Of a DNA stretch of 64,000 nt, positions 46,563 through 54,814 are shown in pieces (position 1 is the stretch's first letter; each line of letters starts with the position of its first letter). Under the pieces are notes generated by a model that had not been told where the DNA came from, made no database searches, and saw only the letters and a list, made by a program, of their open reading frames with translations. A program made the position numbers and the translations under genes. Source of the stretch: Cellvibrio sp. pealriver (GTDB taxonomy: Bacteria; Pseudomonadota; Gammaproteobacteria; Pseudomonadales; Cellvibrionaceae); the NCBI RefSeq assembly GCF_001183545.1, contig NZ_KQ236688.1, positions 3,174,395-3,238,394 of the forward strand, in the 5' to 3' direction.

Positions 46563-46590
46563 ATTCTGTTATTTGCGCAGCTAATCACAT

Positions 46591-46610
46591 TATTTTGACG
46601 TCAAAATAAA
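46591..46610. other. Perfect 20-bp palindrome after phoR
   Basis: TTATTTTGAC followed by its exact complement, 29 nt past the phoR stop and 235 nt before the LPMO start. It has no T tail, so it is more like a protein site than a terminator. The rest of 46563-46844 shows no gene or other clear site. Confidence 0.5.
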
Positions 46611-46844
46611 ATTCGAACTTTTAATTTCGTTTTCTTCTGAAAATTTTCCGAAAATCAAACCTGCATCCCAAAATATTACCCCCCAAACTGAAAGTCGGAC
46701 TCGCCAATACAACGTTGTCATTTTAGACTCGTTCCCATGCAATGATCTTTGCGCCATGCCCTGATCACGTGCATGTTTTATTCAGTCGTACTCCCGAGTG
46801 CTGTCCAGGCACCATCTAACAAACAATAAGTTCGGAGATTGAAA

Positions 46845-47999
46845 GTGAAAAAGACAATGAAAGCATGCGGTATTTCCGCAGTCGTATTGGGCTCAATTCT
46901 GGTTGCAGGCCAGGCATTTGCCCACGGTTATGTATCTTCCCCAAAAAGCCGTGTGATCCAATGTAAGGACAACGGCATTGAGAACCCGACCCACCCAGCG
47001 TGTATCGCAGCGAAAGCAGCGGGCAACGGCGGTCTCTACACTCCACAAGAAGTGGCAGTGGGTGGTGTGCGTGACAACCACGAATACTTTATTCCGGATG
47101 GCCGTCTTTGCTCTGTAGGCCGCTCTAACCTGTACGGTATGGATCTGGCGCGCACCGACTGGCCAGCAACCAACGTAAGTGCAGGCCCACTGCAATTCGT
47201 GTGGACTAACACCGCTGCGCACAAAACCATGTACTTCCGTTACTACATCACCCGCGAAGGCTACAACCACGCGCAACCACTGCGCTGGTCTGACCTTGAA
47301 TTGATCCACGATTCAGGTAAAGCTGATCAAGAACAATTCTCTTACCACACCGTTCAAATGCCACCACGTACTGGCCGTCACATTGTGTACAGCGTATGGC
47401 AACGTGACTGGGAAAGAGATGCGGCTGAAGGCTTCTATCAATGTATCGACGTAAACTACGGCGGTGGCGGTAACTCTTCTGTTCCTGCGTCGTCTTCTTC
47501 TGTAGGTTCTGTAGCAAGCTCATCTGTTGGCTCAAGCATTTCCAACAATACCTGTGCTGGTTTGGGTATCTGGAATCCAACTATCGCTTACCAAAACCCA
47601 ACCCAAGTACAACACAACGGCAAGCGTTATCAGGCTAACTACTGGACTCAAGGCAACAACCCAGAGACCAGCAATGGCCAATACGCTCACTGGTTGGATC
47701 TAGGTGCGTGCGGTGGTTCAACTTCATCTACCCCATCCAGCGTTGCACCTAGCTCATCAAGCCGCTCAAGCGTAGCGTCTTCTGTTGCTTCATCAGTAGC
47801 ATCATCTGTGTCTACCGGTAACTGTACTTCTCCTGCTTATGTAAACGGTGCTACTTACGCAACCGGCGCTAAAGTTGTTAACGCAGGTAGCGAGTATCAA
47901 TGTACTGTTGGCGGCTGGTGTACTGTTGGCGGCCCATACGCACCAGGTACTGGCTGGGCATGGCAAAACGCATGGTCCTTGGTTCGCAGCTGTAACTAA
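46845..47999 (+). CDS. AA10 lytic polysaccharide monooxygenase with CBM5 and CBM73 (CjLPMO10A-like)
   Basis: 384-residue secreted copper enzyme that cleaves crystalline chitin oxidatively. The GTG at 46845 is the start (GGAG 7 nt before). Signal peptide residues 1-26 end in AFA, so His27 becomes the N-terminal histidine-brace residue (HGYVSSPKSR). His126 (NTAAHKTMYF) completes the copper site, and Phe197 (EGFYQCID) is the usual axial residue of chitin-active forms. A Ser-rich linker (about 206-236) leads to a CBM5/12 chitin-binding module (about 237-285), then a second Ser/Val linker and a C-terminal CBM73 (about 325-384, CTVGGWCTVGGPYAPG). Architecture and sequence closely follow Cellvibrio japonicus CjLPMO10A, a chitin-active enzyme. 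It stands alone with its own terminator. Confidence 0.96.
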   Translation: MKKTMKACGISAVVLGSILVAGQAFAHGYVSSPKSRVIQCKDNGIENPTHPACIAAKAAGNGGLYTPQEVAVGGVRDNHEYFIPDGRLCSVGRSNLYGMDLARTDWPATNVSAGPLQFVWTNTAAHKTMYFRYYITREGYNHAQPLRWSDLELIHDSGKADQEQFSYHTVQMPPRTGRHIVYSVWQRDWERDAAEGFYQCIDVNYGGGGNSSVPASSSSVGSVASSSVGSSISNNTCAGLGIWNPTIAYQNPTQVQHNGKRYQANYWTQGNNPETSNGQYAHWLDLGACGGSTSSTPSSVAPSSSSRSSVASSVASSVASSVSTGNCTSPAYVNGATYATGAKVVNAGSEYQCTVGGWCTVGGPYAPGTGWAWQNAWSLVRSCN

Positions 48000-48069
48000 G
48001 GCCTGCTGACCGTTATTACTTACAAGCACAAGTCCTGCAAGTCTGGCCTGTAAGTAATGCGGCGCACAT

Positions 48070-48104
48070 AAAAAACGGCGATCTGAAAAGATCGCCGTTT
48101 TTTT
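48070..48104. terminator. Bidirectional terminator after LPMO gene
   Basis: Stem AACGGCGATCT/AGATCGCCGTT with a 4-nt loop and long A and T runs; convergent DUF2141 gene on the other side. Confidence 0.9.
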
Positions 48105-48144
48105 ATTTAACACAACCTACCACCTCCACCTGCCTGGCCTGTTG

Positions 48145-48561
48145 TTAGCGCAGCTGGATTTCAATTTCAGTCGGTTGATTAAGCTGTATTTTCGCATCGT
48201 CAAATGACGGTGGGCCAAACATCCCGCCATTGTTGGAAAACCCATAGGGTTCGGTGGGGATACCCATCGCATTCATATCGATACTGCCATTATCGTTCTC
48301 ATCCTGAAACAACTTCACCGCGTATTCACCCGCCGGAAGATCGCCCAGCACAACCCGCATACTGTCACCAGTCATTTTCACTTTTTGCACTGCCACGCGC
48401 TGGCTGTTGTTGTCGTAGTGCGTTTGTTGGTTATAAACCGCCACTAGCAAATGACCGTCTGTTGAGGCGATGTTACCCACATTCACCACCAACTCGTGCG
48501 CCATAGCGGGCAGCGCGCATACCAACAATCCTGCACCTGCCAATTTATTGATCAACCGCAT
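48145..48561 (-). CDS. DUF2141 family periplasmic protein
   Basis: 138 residues with a signal peptide ending ALPAMA. The mature beta-rich domain has the DUF2141 hallmarks: LLVAVYNQ, the LGDLPAGEYAVKLFQDENDNG strand-turn, and the C-terminal MGIPTEPYGFSNNGG. Function of the family is unknown. It is divergent from a two-component system (48766-50488), which may control it; that link is only positional. Confidence 0.88.
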   Translation of the reverse strand: MRLINKLAGAGLLVCALPAMAHELVVNVGNIASTDGHLLVAVYNQQTHYDNNSQRVAVQKVKMTGDSMRVVLGDLPAGEYAVKLFQDENDNGSIDMNAMGIPTEPYGFSNNGGMFGPPSFDDAKIQLNQPTEIEIQLR

Positions 48562-48765
48562 AACAAAACTCCTTTAAGCCGATATCTATAGTGATTGCAT
48601 ACCCGCACACAATACAAAAATCGCGATAACCCGGCAGGTGTCAATACTCAGGATTTTACGATGACACAGCTCATCAAAATACGATGACAAATGTCCTGTT
48701 CTTGTGGATGTAATTTTGGACGTAAGATAGGCGGCCCGTTTCCACGCAAAGCCTCAGGATACTCC

Positions 48766-49884
48766 ATGACCAATGACCGATACCTACTCACACTGGCGGG
48801 CGTGATCACCTGGGGCGCAGTCGCCTACATTGAATTCCAACGGCTACTGGAATCGGTTTATGCCGTGCCCGGCATTGCTGGCTATCTGGTTTTTTTATAT
48901 TTATTTGTCAGCGTTACTTACACAGCAAACATCCAACTCCATTATCGGCGGCACCAGATTTTTTTATTATTGCAGCTGGCCATCGCACTCTTGTTATTGC
49001 TTGTGCAGCGCAGCGATGTAGCGCCCGTACTCCTCGTGATTTGGGCTGCGCAACTGGCCGATTATTTTTCACGTCGCCAGGCCATTTTATGGGTGTTGCT
49101 GAGTAACCTTGTGTTCTTTTTTATAATGACCTGGGTGTGGCATTACACCAATCAAGTAATCAGTGCACTCACGTTCCTTGGCTTCCAGATATTTGCACTC
49201 GCCACTGCATTTGCACGTGTCAGCGAACGCCATGCGCGTGAAGAGCTGGAGCAGGCCAACCAACAATTGCTAGCGACGCGTATTATTCTGGCGCAATCCA
49301 GTAAGCAGGAGGAACGTTTGCGCATCGCGCGCGACCTGCACGATATTCTCGGCCACCAACTCACTGCACTCAATTTGCAGTTGGAAATTCTGCAACACAA
49401 AGTAGCGCAACCACTGCAAGCGTCGGTGATGGATACCAAACAACTCGCCAAACAGTTGCTCGACAATATCCGCGCGGTCGTGCGCGACCAACGCACCGCT
49501 ACCGCAGTGGATTTTCATCAGGCAGTGCAGGCACTGGCAGAACATCTCCCGGAATTGGAGCTGGAAATCAATGGCCATTTGCAATTGGAATCTGCGCAAA
49601 TCGCCGAGCAATTATTGCTCTGTATCCAGGAGGGTATCAGTAATGCGGTGCGTCACGGCAAAGCCAAAAAAATCCAACTCGCGTTTGAGCAGAAACAACA
49701 ACAAAACCAACAACACATTGTTATTCAGCTCGATGATAACGGCCATGGCTGCGCGCTGATTAATCCCGGCAATGGACTCAAAGGCATGCAAGAACGTCTT
49801 CATCCTTTTGCTGGCAAGGTTGAATTAATACCGTTGAAGAAAGGTTGTCGGTTAGCGATAACAATGGAGTTACACAATGCTTAA
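48766..49884 (+). CDS. Membrane sensor histidine kinase (HisKA_3, LiaS/DesK/NarX type)
   Basis: 372 residues. Five to six N-terminal membrane helices (about 8-150) with short loops form the sensor. A coiled coil then leads to the HisKA_3 domain with the phospho-His in RIARDLHDILGHQLTALNLQ, and an HATPase ending with GNGLKGMQERL. The ATG at 48766 has AGGA upstream; an earlier in-frame start lacks support. Its end overlaps the response regulator start by 8 nt. The sensor topology suggests detection in or near the membrane; the signal is unknown. Confidence 0.9.
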   Translation: MTNDRYLLTLAGVITWGAVAYIEFQRLLESVYAVPGIAGYLVFLYLFVSVTYTANIQLHYRRHQIFLLLQLAIALLLLLVQRSDVAPVLLVIWAAQLADYFSRRQAILWVLLSNLVFFFIMTWVWHYTNQVISALTFLGFQIFALATAFARVSERHAREELEQANQQLLATRIILAQSSKQEERLRIARDLHDILGHQLTALNLQLEILQHKVAQPLQASVMDTKQLAKQLLDNIRAVVRDQRTATAVDFHQAVQALAEHLPELELEINGHLQLESAQIAEQLLLCIQEGISNAVRHGKAKKIQLAFEQKQQQNQQHIVIQLDDNGHGCALINPGNGLKGMQERLHPFAGKVELIPLKKGCRLAITMELHNA

Positions 49885-50488
49885 TGTAGGTTTGGTTGAT
49901 GACCAACAGTTGGTGCGGCAGGGGATTTCCGGATTGCTGGCAATTTCCGGCAATGCGCAAGTCAGTTGGGAGGCGCGCAACGGCGAAGAAGCGCTGGCGT
50001 TTATCACTCAACAGCCTGTCGATGTGCTGCTCGCCGATATTCGTATGCCGGTGATGGATGGCATCAGCCTGGTGAAGCACCTGCGCGCACGCAGCAATAA
50101 CACACCCATTTTGATGCTCACAACATTTGACGATGCGGATTTATTTGCGCAGAGCATAAAAGCAGGCGCTAACGGATTTTTATTAAAAGATGTGTCGCTG
50201 GAAAAACTCGTCAGCAGTTTGCAACTGGTGTCTGACGGTTCGACATTTTTGGCCGAGCCCGATATGTTGCGCGAATTCCAGCAAAAAAAATCGACATTGG
50301 ATTTATCGGAACGGGAAAAACAAATTTTGCGCTTGTTGGTTAATGGCCGGTCCAATAAAGAAATTGCAAAAACGATTTTTCTGGCGGAAGGCACAGTGCG
50401 CAATCACGTATCCAATATCCTCGCCAAACTCGACTGCCGCGACCGCACCCAGGCGGTACTCAAAGCCATCAGCGAAAATCTGGCGTAA
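49877..50488 (+). CDS. NarL/FixJ (LuxR-type) response regulator
   Basis: 203 residues: receiver (VDDQQLVRQG, Asp in VLLADIRMPVMDG, Lys in LLKDVS) and a C-terminal LuxR-type HTH (LSEREKQILRLLVNGRSNKE, GTVRNHVSNILAKL). Translationally coupled to the kinase by the 8-nt overlap, so a cognate pair. The target genes are unknown; the divergent DUF2141 gene is the closest candidate. Confidence 0.93.
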   Translation: MLNVGLVDDQQLVRQGISGLLAISGNAQVSWEARNGEEALAFITQQPVDVLLADIRMPVMDGISLVKHLRARSNNTPILMLTTFDDADLFAQSIKAGANGFLLKDVSLEKLVSSLQLVSDGSTFLAEPDMLREFQQKKSTLDLSEREKQILRLLVNGRSNKEIAKTIFLAEGTVRNHVSNILAKLDCRDRTQAVLKAISENLA

Positions 50489-50522
50489 AACACACACTGA
50501 AAACACGCTTGTGTTTTACGCC
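50482..50522. terminator. Hairpin overlapping the response regulator stop
   Basis: Perfect 13-bp stem GGCGTAAAACACA/TGTGTTTTACGCC; the left arm contains the TAA stop (50486-50488). It separates the regulator from the convergent dehydrogenase gene. Confidence 0.55.
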
Positions 50523-50545
50523 GGATGCACCTTAAAAAACCGGGC

Positions 50546-52126
50546 TCACACTAGAAAAATACTACCGTCAATCAAACGCTTCACCTGCAACGGATTATTC
50601 GCCTGTAATTCTGCAGGCAATAATTCATCGGGCAAATCCTGATAACACACCGGCCGCAAAAAACGCTCCAGTGCAGCAGTGCCGACCGATGTAGTGCGCG
50701 CATCGGTTGTTGCTGGCCAAGGGCCACCATGAACCATTGCATGACACACTTCCACACCGGTAGGCCAACCGTTGGCAAGAATACGTCCGGCTTTGCGTTC
50801 CAAAACCGGCAGAAGTCTGCGCGCGGCATCACGCTCGGTGTTTGCAAAATGAAGCGTGGCCGTGAGTTGTCCATCCATTTTTTTTAGCACTTGCACTATT
50901 TCATCTTCATTGCGGCAACGAATTAATAGCGATGCAGCACCGAACATTTCTTCGTGCAAATTAATATCGGCAATAAAAGCTTGCGCCGTAGTTGCATAGA
51001 GCATTGCCTGACATGTATTGGGGGCAGGTGAAACCAAACCAGAGGCAACCAGTTCTACCTGTTTACTTTTTGCAATGCACGCAGTGGAATGTTGGTACGC
51101 ATTATGGATGCCGGGGCTCAGCATGGTTTGCGCAGCCGATTCTTGCAGCGCAATTTTTGCGGATTGGATAAATTGATCAAGCGCAGGAGAATCAATCGCC
51201 AAGAGTAATCCCGGGTTAGTACAAAACTGCCCGGCTCCCATAGTGAGTGATGCAACAAATTGTCGGCCTAATTCCACCGCTTTATCTGTTAATGCACCGG
51301 GTAACAACACCACCGGATTCAATGCACTTAATTCGCCATAAAAAGGAATGGGCTGTGGACGCTGCTGAGCAACGCGCATCAGCGCAATACCACCGGCACG
51401 CGAGCCGGTAAATCCAACCGCCTGAATAACCGGATGCGCAACCAATGCTGTTCCTAATGTGTTACCTGAACCATACAGCAACGAAAATACACCTTCAGGC
51501 AAACCGCATTGCGCTACCGCCAGTTGAATAGCTTGCCCAACCAATTCCGATGTGCCCGGATGCGCCGAGTGCGCTTTTACAATAACCGGACAACCCGCCG
51601 CAAAAGCAGAGGCGGTATCGCCACCGGCCACCGAAAACGCGAGTGGAAAATTACTTGCACCAAATACTGCAACAGGGCCAAGTGGAATTCGGCGCTGACG
51701 TAAATCCGGACGCGCCACAGGTTTGCGCTCCGGCATAGGCAAATCAATGCGCGGCAAATTGTGTTCACCGGATTGGATAGCCTGCGCAAATAAACGCAAT
51801 TGATTACAGGTGCGGGCGCGCTCGCCTTCCAAACGTGCACGCGGCAAACCGGTTTCTGCCATAGCGCGTTCAATTAATGTATCGCCAAGGGATTCAATAT
51901 TGCGCGCGATAGTCTCTAAAAAACGGGCGCGCTCCGCAGGCGAGGTTGCGCGATAACTATCAAATGCCTGCTCTGCCAACGCACAGGCACGTTCAACATC
52001 CGCCACACCACCCAAATGATAAACAGGCTCAAGTTGTTCGCCAGTTGCCGGGTTTACGGCATACAAAGTTCCTTTGTCGCCCGCAATTTGCGCAGCACCG
52101 ATAAGCAAGTTTCCCGTTAATTTCAT
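50546..52126 (-). CDS. 2,5-dioxovalerate (alpha-ketoglutarate semialdehyde) dehydrogenase
   Basis: 526-residue aldehyde dehydrogenase; oxidises 2-oxoglutarate semialdehyde to 2-oxoglutarate with NAD(P)+. N-terminal GAAQIAGDKGTLYAVNPATG, cofactor-loop segment GASNFPLAFSVAGGDTASAF, general base Glu in YGELSALNP and nucleophile Cys in MGAGQFCTNPG are characteristic of the KGSADH type found in sugar-acid pathways. Lies 33 nt downstream of kdgD, whose product it consumes. Confidence 0.93.
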   Translation of the reverse strand: MKLTGNLLIGAAQIAGDKGTLYAVNPATGEQLEPVYHLGGVADVERACALAEQAFDSYRATSPAERARFLETIARNIESLGDTLIERAMAETGLPRARLEGERARTCNQLRLFAQAIQSGEHNLPRIDLPMPERKPVARPDLRQRRIPLGPVAVFGASNFPLAFSVAGGDTASAFAAGCPVIVKAHSAHPGTSELVGQAIQLAVAQCGLPEGVFSLLYGSGNTLGTALVAHPVIQAVGFTGSRAGGIALMRVAQQRPQPIPFYGELSALNPVVLLPGALTDKAVELGRQFVASLTMGAGQFCTNPGLLLAIDSPALDQFIQSAKIALQESAAQTMLSPGIHNAYQHSTACIAKSKQVELVASGLVSPAPNTCQAMLYATTAQAFIADINLHEEMFGAASLLIRCRNEDEIVQVLKKMDGQLTATLHFANTERDAARRLLPVLERKAGRILANGWPTGVEVCHAMVHGGPWPATTDARTTSVGTAALERFLRPVCYQDLPDELLPAELQANNPLQVKRLIDGSIFLV

Positions 52127-52159
52127 TGAAGCTACCTTTTACAATCTATCGCGTGGGTT

Positions 52160-53077
52160 TTATTGGATGCGTGAAATTAACGCGGCAAGTTCAGCCATTT
52201 CACTCTCGGTCAAATCCAGCAAAGGTGTGCGCACAGGGCCGGCATCGCGCCCCACAATTTTCATACCTGCTTTTACAATTGACACAGCATAACCCTGTTT
52301 GCGATTGCGGATCGCAATATACGGCAACACAAATTCATTGAGCGATTTATACACCTGCTCATAATTGCGCGCGCGCACGGCATGATAAAAATTCAGCGCA
52401 AATTCCGGCGCAAAATTAAAAATGGCCGACGAATACGTAGTCACGCCCATTTCCAAATAAGGTAATGCAAATGTTTCTGCTGTCGGCAGCCCGCCAATGT
52501 AAGTCAAGCGATCACCTAAGCGGGCGTAGATGCGAGTCATTAATTCAATATCGCCCAAACCGTCTTTATAACCCACCAGATTGGGGCAGCGCTCCGCCAG
52601 TTTTTCCAGCTCGATTTCATCCAGACGTTGGTTTGCACGGTTATACACAATCACACCCAGTTTGGTGGATTTACAAATAGCTTCTACATGCGCAGCCACA
52701 CCGTCTTTTGCCGCTTCGGTTAAATAAGGCGGCAGCAATAAAATACCATCGGCACCGGCAGCTTCTGCGGCTTGGCAATATTCAATTGATACCGCTGTAC
52801 CACCACCGGCAGGGGCAATCACCGGCATTTTATTTCCGGTTTCTTCCACCGCTGCACGCACAACGCGATCCACTTCTTTTTGCGTGAGTGAAAAAAATTC
52901 ACCGGTGCCTCCGGCTGCAAACATAGCGGCTGCTTCGTGGCTAAATAGCCAATTCAGGTTAGCGCGATAAGCATCTTCATTGAACGAATGGTCACTGGCT
53001 TTAAAATGGGTAACCGGAAAAGACAACAAGCCACTACCAACAATTTTTGCGAATTCTTTAGGTGTATAACGGGACAC
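52160..53077 (-). CDS. kdgD: 5-dehydro-4-deoxyglucarate dehydratase
   Basis: 305-residue class I aldolase-fold enzyme that dehydrates and decarboxylates 5-keto-4-deoxyglucarate to 2-oxoglutarate semialdehyde. The Schiff-base Lys is in [10 protein letters not shown], the catalytic Tyr in VIVYNRANQ, and the substrate loop is [12 protein letters not shown]. The start is GTG (53077) with AGGAG 8 nt upstream. It links garD (upstream) and the semialdehyde dehydrogenase (downstream). Confidence 0.94.
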   Translation of the reverse strand: MSRYTPKEFAKIVGSGLLSFPVTHFKASDHSFNEDAYRANLNWLFSHEAAAMFAAGGTGEFFSLTQKEVDRVVRAAVEETGNKMPVIAPAGGGTAVSIEYCQAAEAAGADGILLLPPYLTEAAKDGVAAHVEAICKSTKLGVIVYNRANQRLDEIELEKLAERCPNLVGYKDGLGDIELMTRIYARLGDRLTYIGGLPTAETFALPYLEMGVTTYSSAIFNFAPEFALNFYHAVRARNYEQVYKSLNEFVLPYIAIRNRKQGYAVSIVKAGMKIVGRDAGPVRTPLLDLTESEMAELAALISRIQ

Positions 53078-53168
53078 GGAATCATCTCCTGCTGAGGATA
53101 TTTTGAGGAAATTTTTGCACCGCGCCCTGTGCGGGTAAAGCTTAATTACTGACTGGGTTAATACTGAT

Positions 53169-53184
53169 TTTGTATTGATACAAA
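53169..53184. promoter_or_regulatory. Palindromic operator candidate upstream of kdgD
   Basis: TTTGTAT-TG-ATACAAA, 92 nt before the kdgD start. The symmetry and TTGTAT...ATACAA core resemble sites of GntR-family regulators, which often control sugar-acid genes. No copy was noticed elsewhere in the locus. Confidence 0.4.
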
Positions 53185-53214
53185 TGCCGCGTCGATTTCT
53201 TCACGCCAGAGAAA

Positions 53215-53241
53215 CAAAAACGCGCGAACAAGTCGCGCGTT
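53215..53241 (-). terminator. Rho-independent terminator after garD
   Basis: Stem AACGCGCGA/TCGCGCGTT with 5-nt loop, followed on the minus strand by a T run, 9 nt past the garD stop. It separates the transporter-garD transcript from kdgD. Confidence 0.8.
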
Positions 53242-53249
53242 GGTACACA

Positions 53250-54797
53250 TCAGGTGACCGGTGCAGGATTAAACAACACCAGTGAGTTATACAATTTCCA
53301 ATGTTCGGCCCAGGTTTTTTTGCCGCTGGCAACATCGAGCATTAACTGGAAAATTTCCCAGCCCATTTCTTCAATGGTTTTTTCACCATCGGCAATACGC
53401 CCGGCATTCACATCCATAAGATCGTGCCAGCGGCGCGCCAGATCTGTTCGCGTTGCTACTTTAATCACTGGGCACTCTGCCAACCCATAAGGCGTACCGC
53501 GGCCAGTGGTGAAAATATGCAAATTCATTCCCGCCGCCAATTGCAAAGTGCCGCAAATAAAATCGCTCGCGGGTGTGGAGTTATAAACCAAACCACGGGT
53601 AATACCGCGATCGCGCAAACGCTCACCCGGCGACACCACACCCACAATGGGCGATGATCCGGATTTCACAATTGAGCCCATGGCTTTTTCAACAATATTC
53701 GATAAACCACCTTTTTTATTTCCGGGCGTAGTATTCGCACTGCGGTCAACCATACCCGCCGCGAGATAATTATCGTACCACTGCATTTCTTTAATAATAT
53801 CGGCGGCCACTTGCGGCGTTGCTGCGCGCGCAGTCAATTGGTCTACACCATCGCGCACTTCGGTATTTTCTGAAAACATAACTGTTGCACCGGCGCGCAC
53901 CAATAAATCGGCTGCGTAACCCAGCGCAGGGTTGGCAGTGATGCCGGAAAACGCATCGCTGCCGCCGCATTGCATGCCCACCACCAAGGCTGAGGCCGGA
54001 CAGGTTTCGCGTGTGCGTTTATTTAATCGCTCCAGATGAAATTCCGCCTGCCGCAAAATGGAATTGATCATGCTCATAAAACCCACATGTTCTTCATCTT
54101 GCAAACACACGACCTGCGGGCCATCAACAACGGTTGCAGGAATTGATCCGGCGGGCATTAACCGCGATGGCTGTAATTTTTCACAACCCAAACTGATCAC
54201 CATTATTTCGCCACCAAAATTCGGGTTGAGCGAAATATTGCGAATAGTGCGAATGGGAATTGGCGCTGCCGGTGCATCTATCGCCACACCACAACCGTAG
54301 CTGTGCGACAAACCAATTACGCCATCCACATTCGGATATTTTGGCAATAATTGTTCGCGAATAATCTTTACCGCGTAATCCACCACACCCGCTACACACT
54401 GCACGGTTTGGGTGATGGCTAAAATATTGCGCGTACCCACACTGCCATCGGCATTGCGATAGCCTTGAAACGTAAAATTATCCAGCGGCTCGCCTGCAGT
54501 GCCAATACGCGTACTGATAGGTAAATTTTCCAACCCTAACGCATTGGGCATTATCAATACATTTTCATTTACCCAACTGCCAGCGGCGATATTGTCTTTG
54601 GCATAACCGATGGTAACGTTGTAGCGGATCACCGCATCGCCCTGCGCGAAATTTTTCAACGCCACTTTATGTGCTTGCGGAATATTTTCACGCAGTATCA
54701 CACCGCCTGCCACTTCTGTTCCCGCCGCTAACCCACCCTCGCTGACAACGACAGCAACGTTATCGGCCGGATGCATTTTGATAACCGCTTGGGACAT
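53250..54797 (-). CDS. garD: Galactarate dehydratase
   Basis: 515-residue UxaA/GarD family enzyme that dehydrates galactarate to 5-keto-4-deoxyglucarate. Long stretches agree with E. coli GarD, such as [45 protein letters not shown] and the C-terminal FNPAPVT, so galactarate rather than altronate is the probable substrate. The N-terminal SAF domain (about 1-95) and the large C-terminal part are both complete. Starts 17 nt after the MFS transporter stop, hence one transcript with it. Confidence 0.93.
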   Translation of the reverse strand: MSQAVIKMHPADNVAVVVSEGGLAAGTEVAGGVILRENIPQAHKVALKNFAQGDAVIRYNVTIGYAKDNIAAGSWVNENVLIMPNALGLENLPISTRIGTAGEPLDNFTFQGYRNADGSVGTRNILAITQTVQCVAGVVDYAVKIIREQLLPKYPNVDGVIGLSHSYGCGVAIDAPAAPIPIRTIRNISLNPNFGGEIMVISLGCEKLQPSRLMPAGSIPATVVDGPQVVCLQDEEHVGFMSMINSILRQAEFHLERLNKRTRETCPASALVVGMQCGGSDAFSGITANPALGYAADLLVRAGATVMFSENTEVRDGVDQLTARAATPQVAADIIKEMQWYDNYLAAGMVDRSANTTPGNKKGGLSNIVEKAMGSIVKSGSSPIVGVVSPGERLRDRGITRGLVYNSTPASDFICGTLQLAAGMNLHIFTTGRGTPYGLAECPVIKVATRTDLARRWHDLMDVNAGRIADGEKTIEEMGWEIFQLMLDVASGKKTWAEHWKLYNSLVLFNPAPVT

Positions 54798-54814
54798 ACT
54801 AAAACCTCAAAAAA

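Noticed and set aside
46845..47999. Altered copper axial residue (Tyr in CIDVNY) in the LPMO
   Set aside because: The axial residue in AA10 enzymes is the Phe of the GFYQ segment, which is conserved (Phe197); the Tyr is not at that position.
53250..54797. Altronate dehydratase (UxaA) as the function of this gene
   Set aside because: Same superfamily, but the extended agreement with GarD, including the FNPAPVT end, and its neighbours kdgD and the semialdehyde dehydrogenase fit galactarate.
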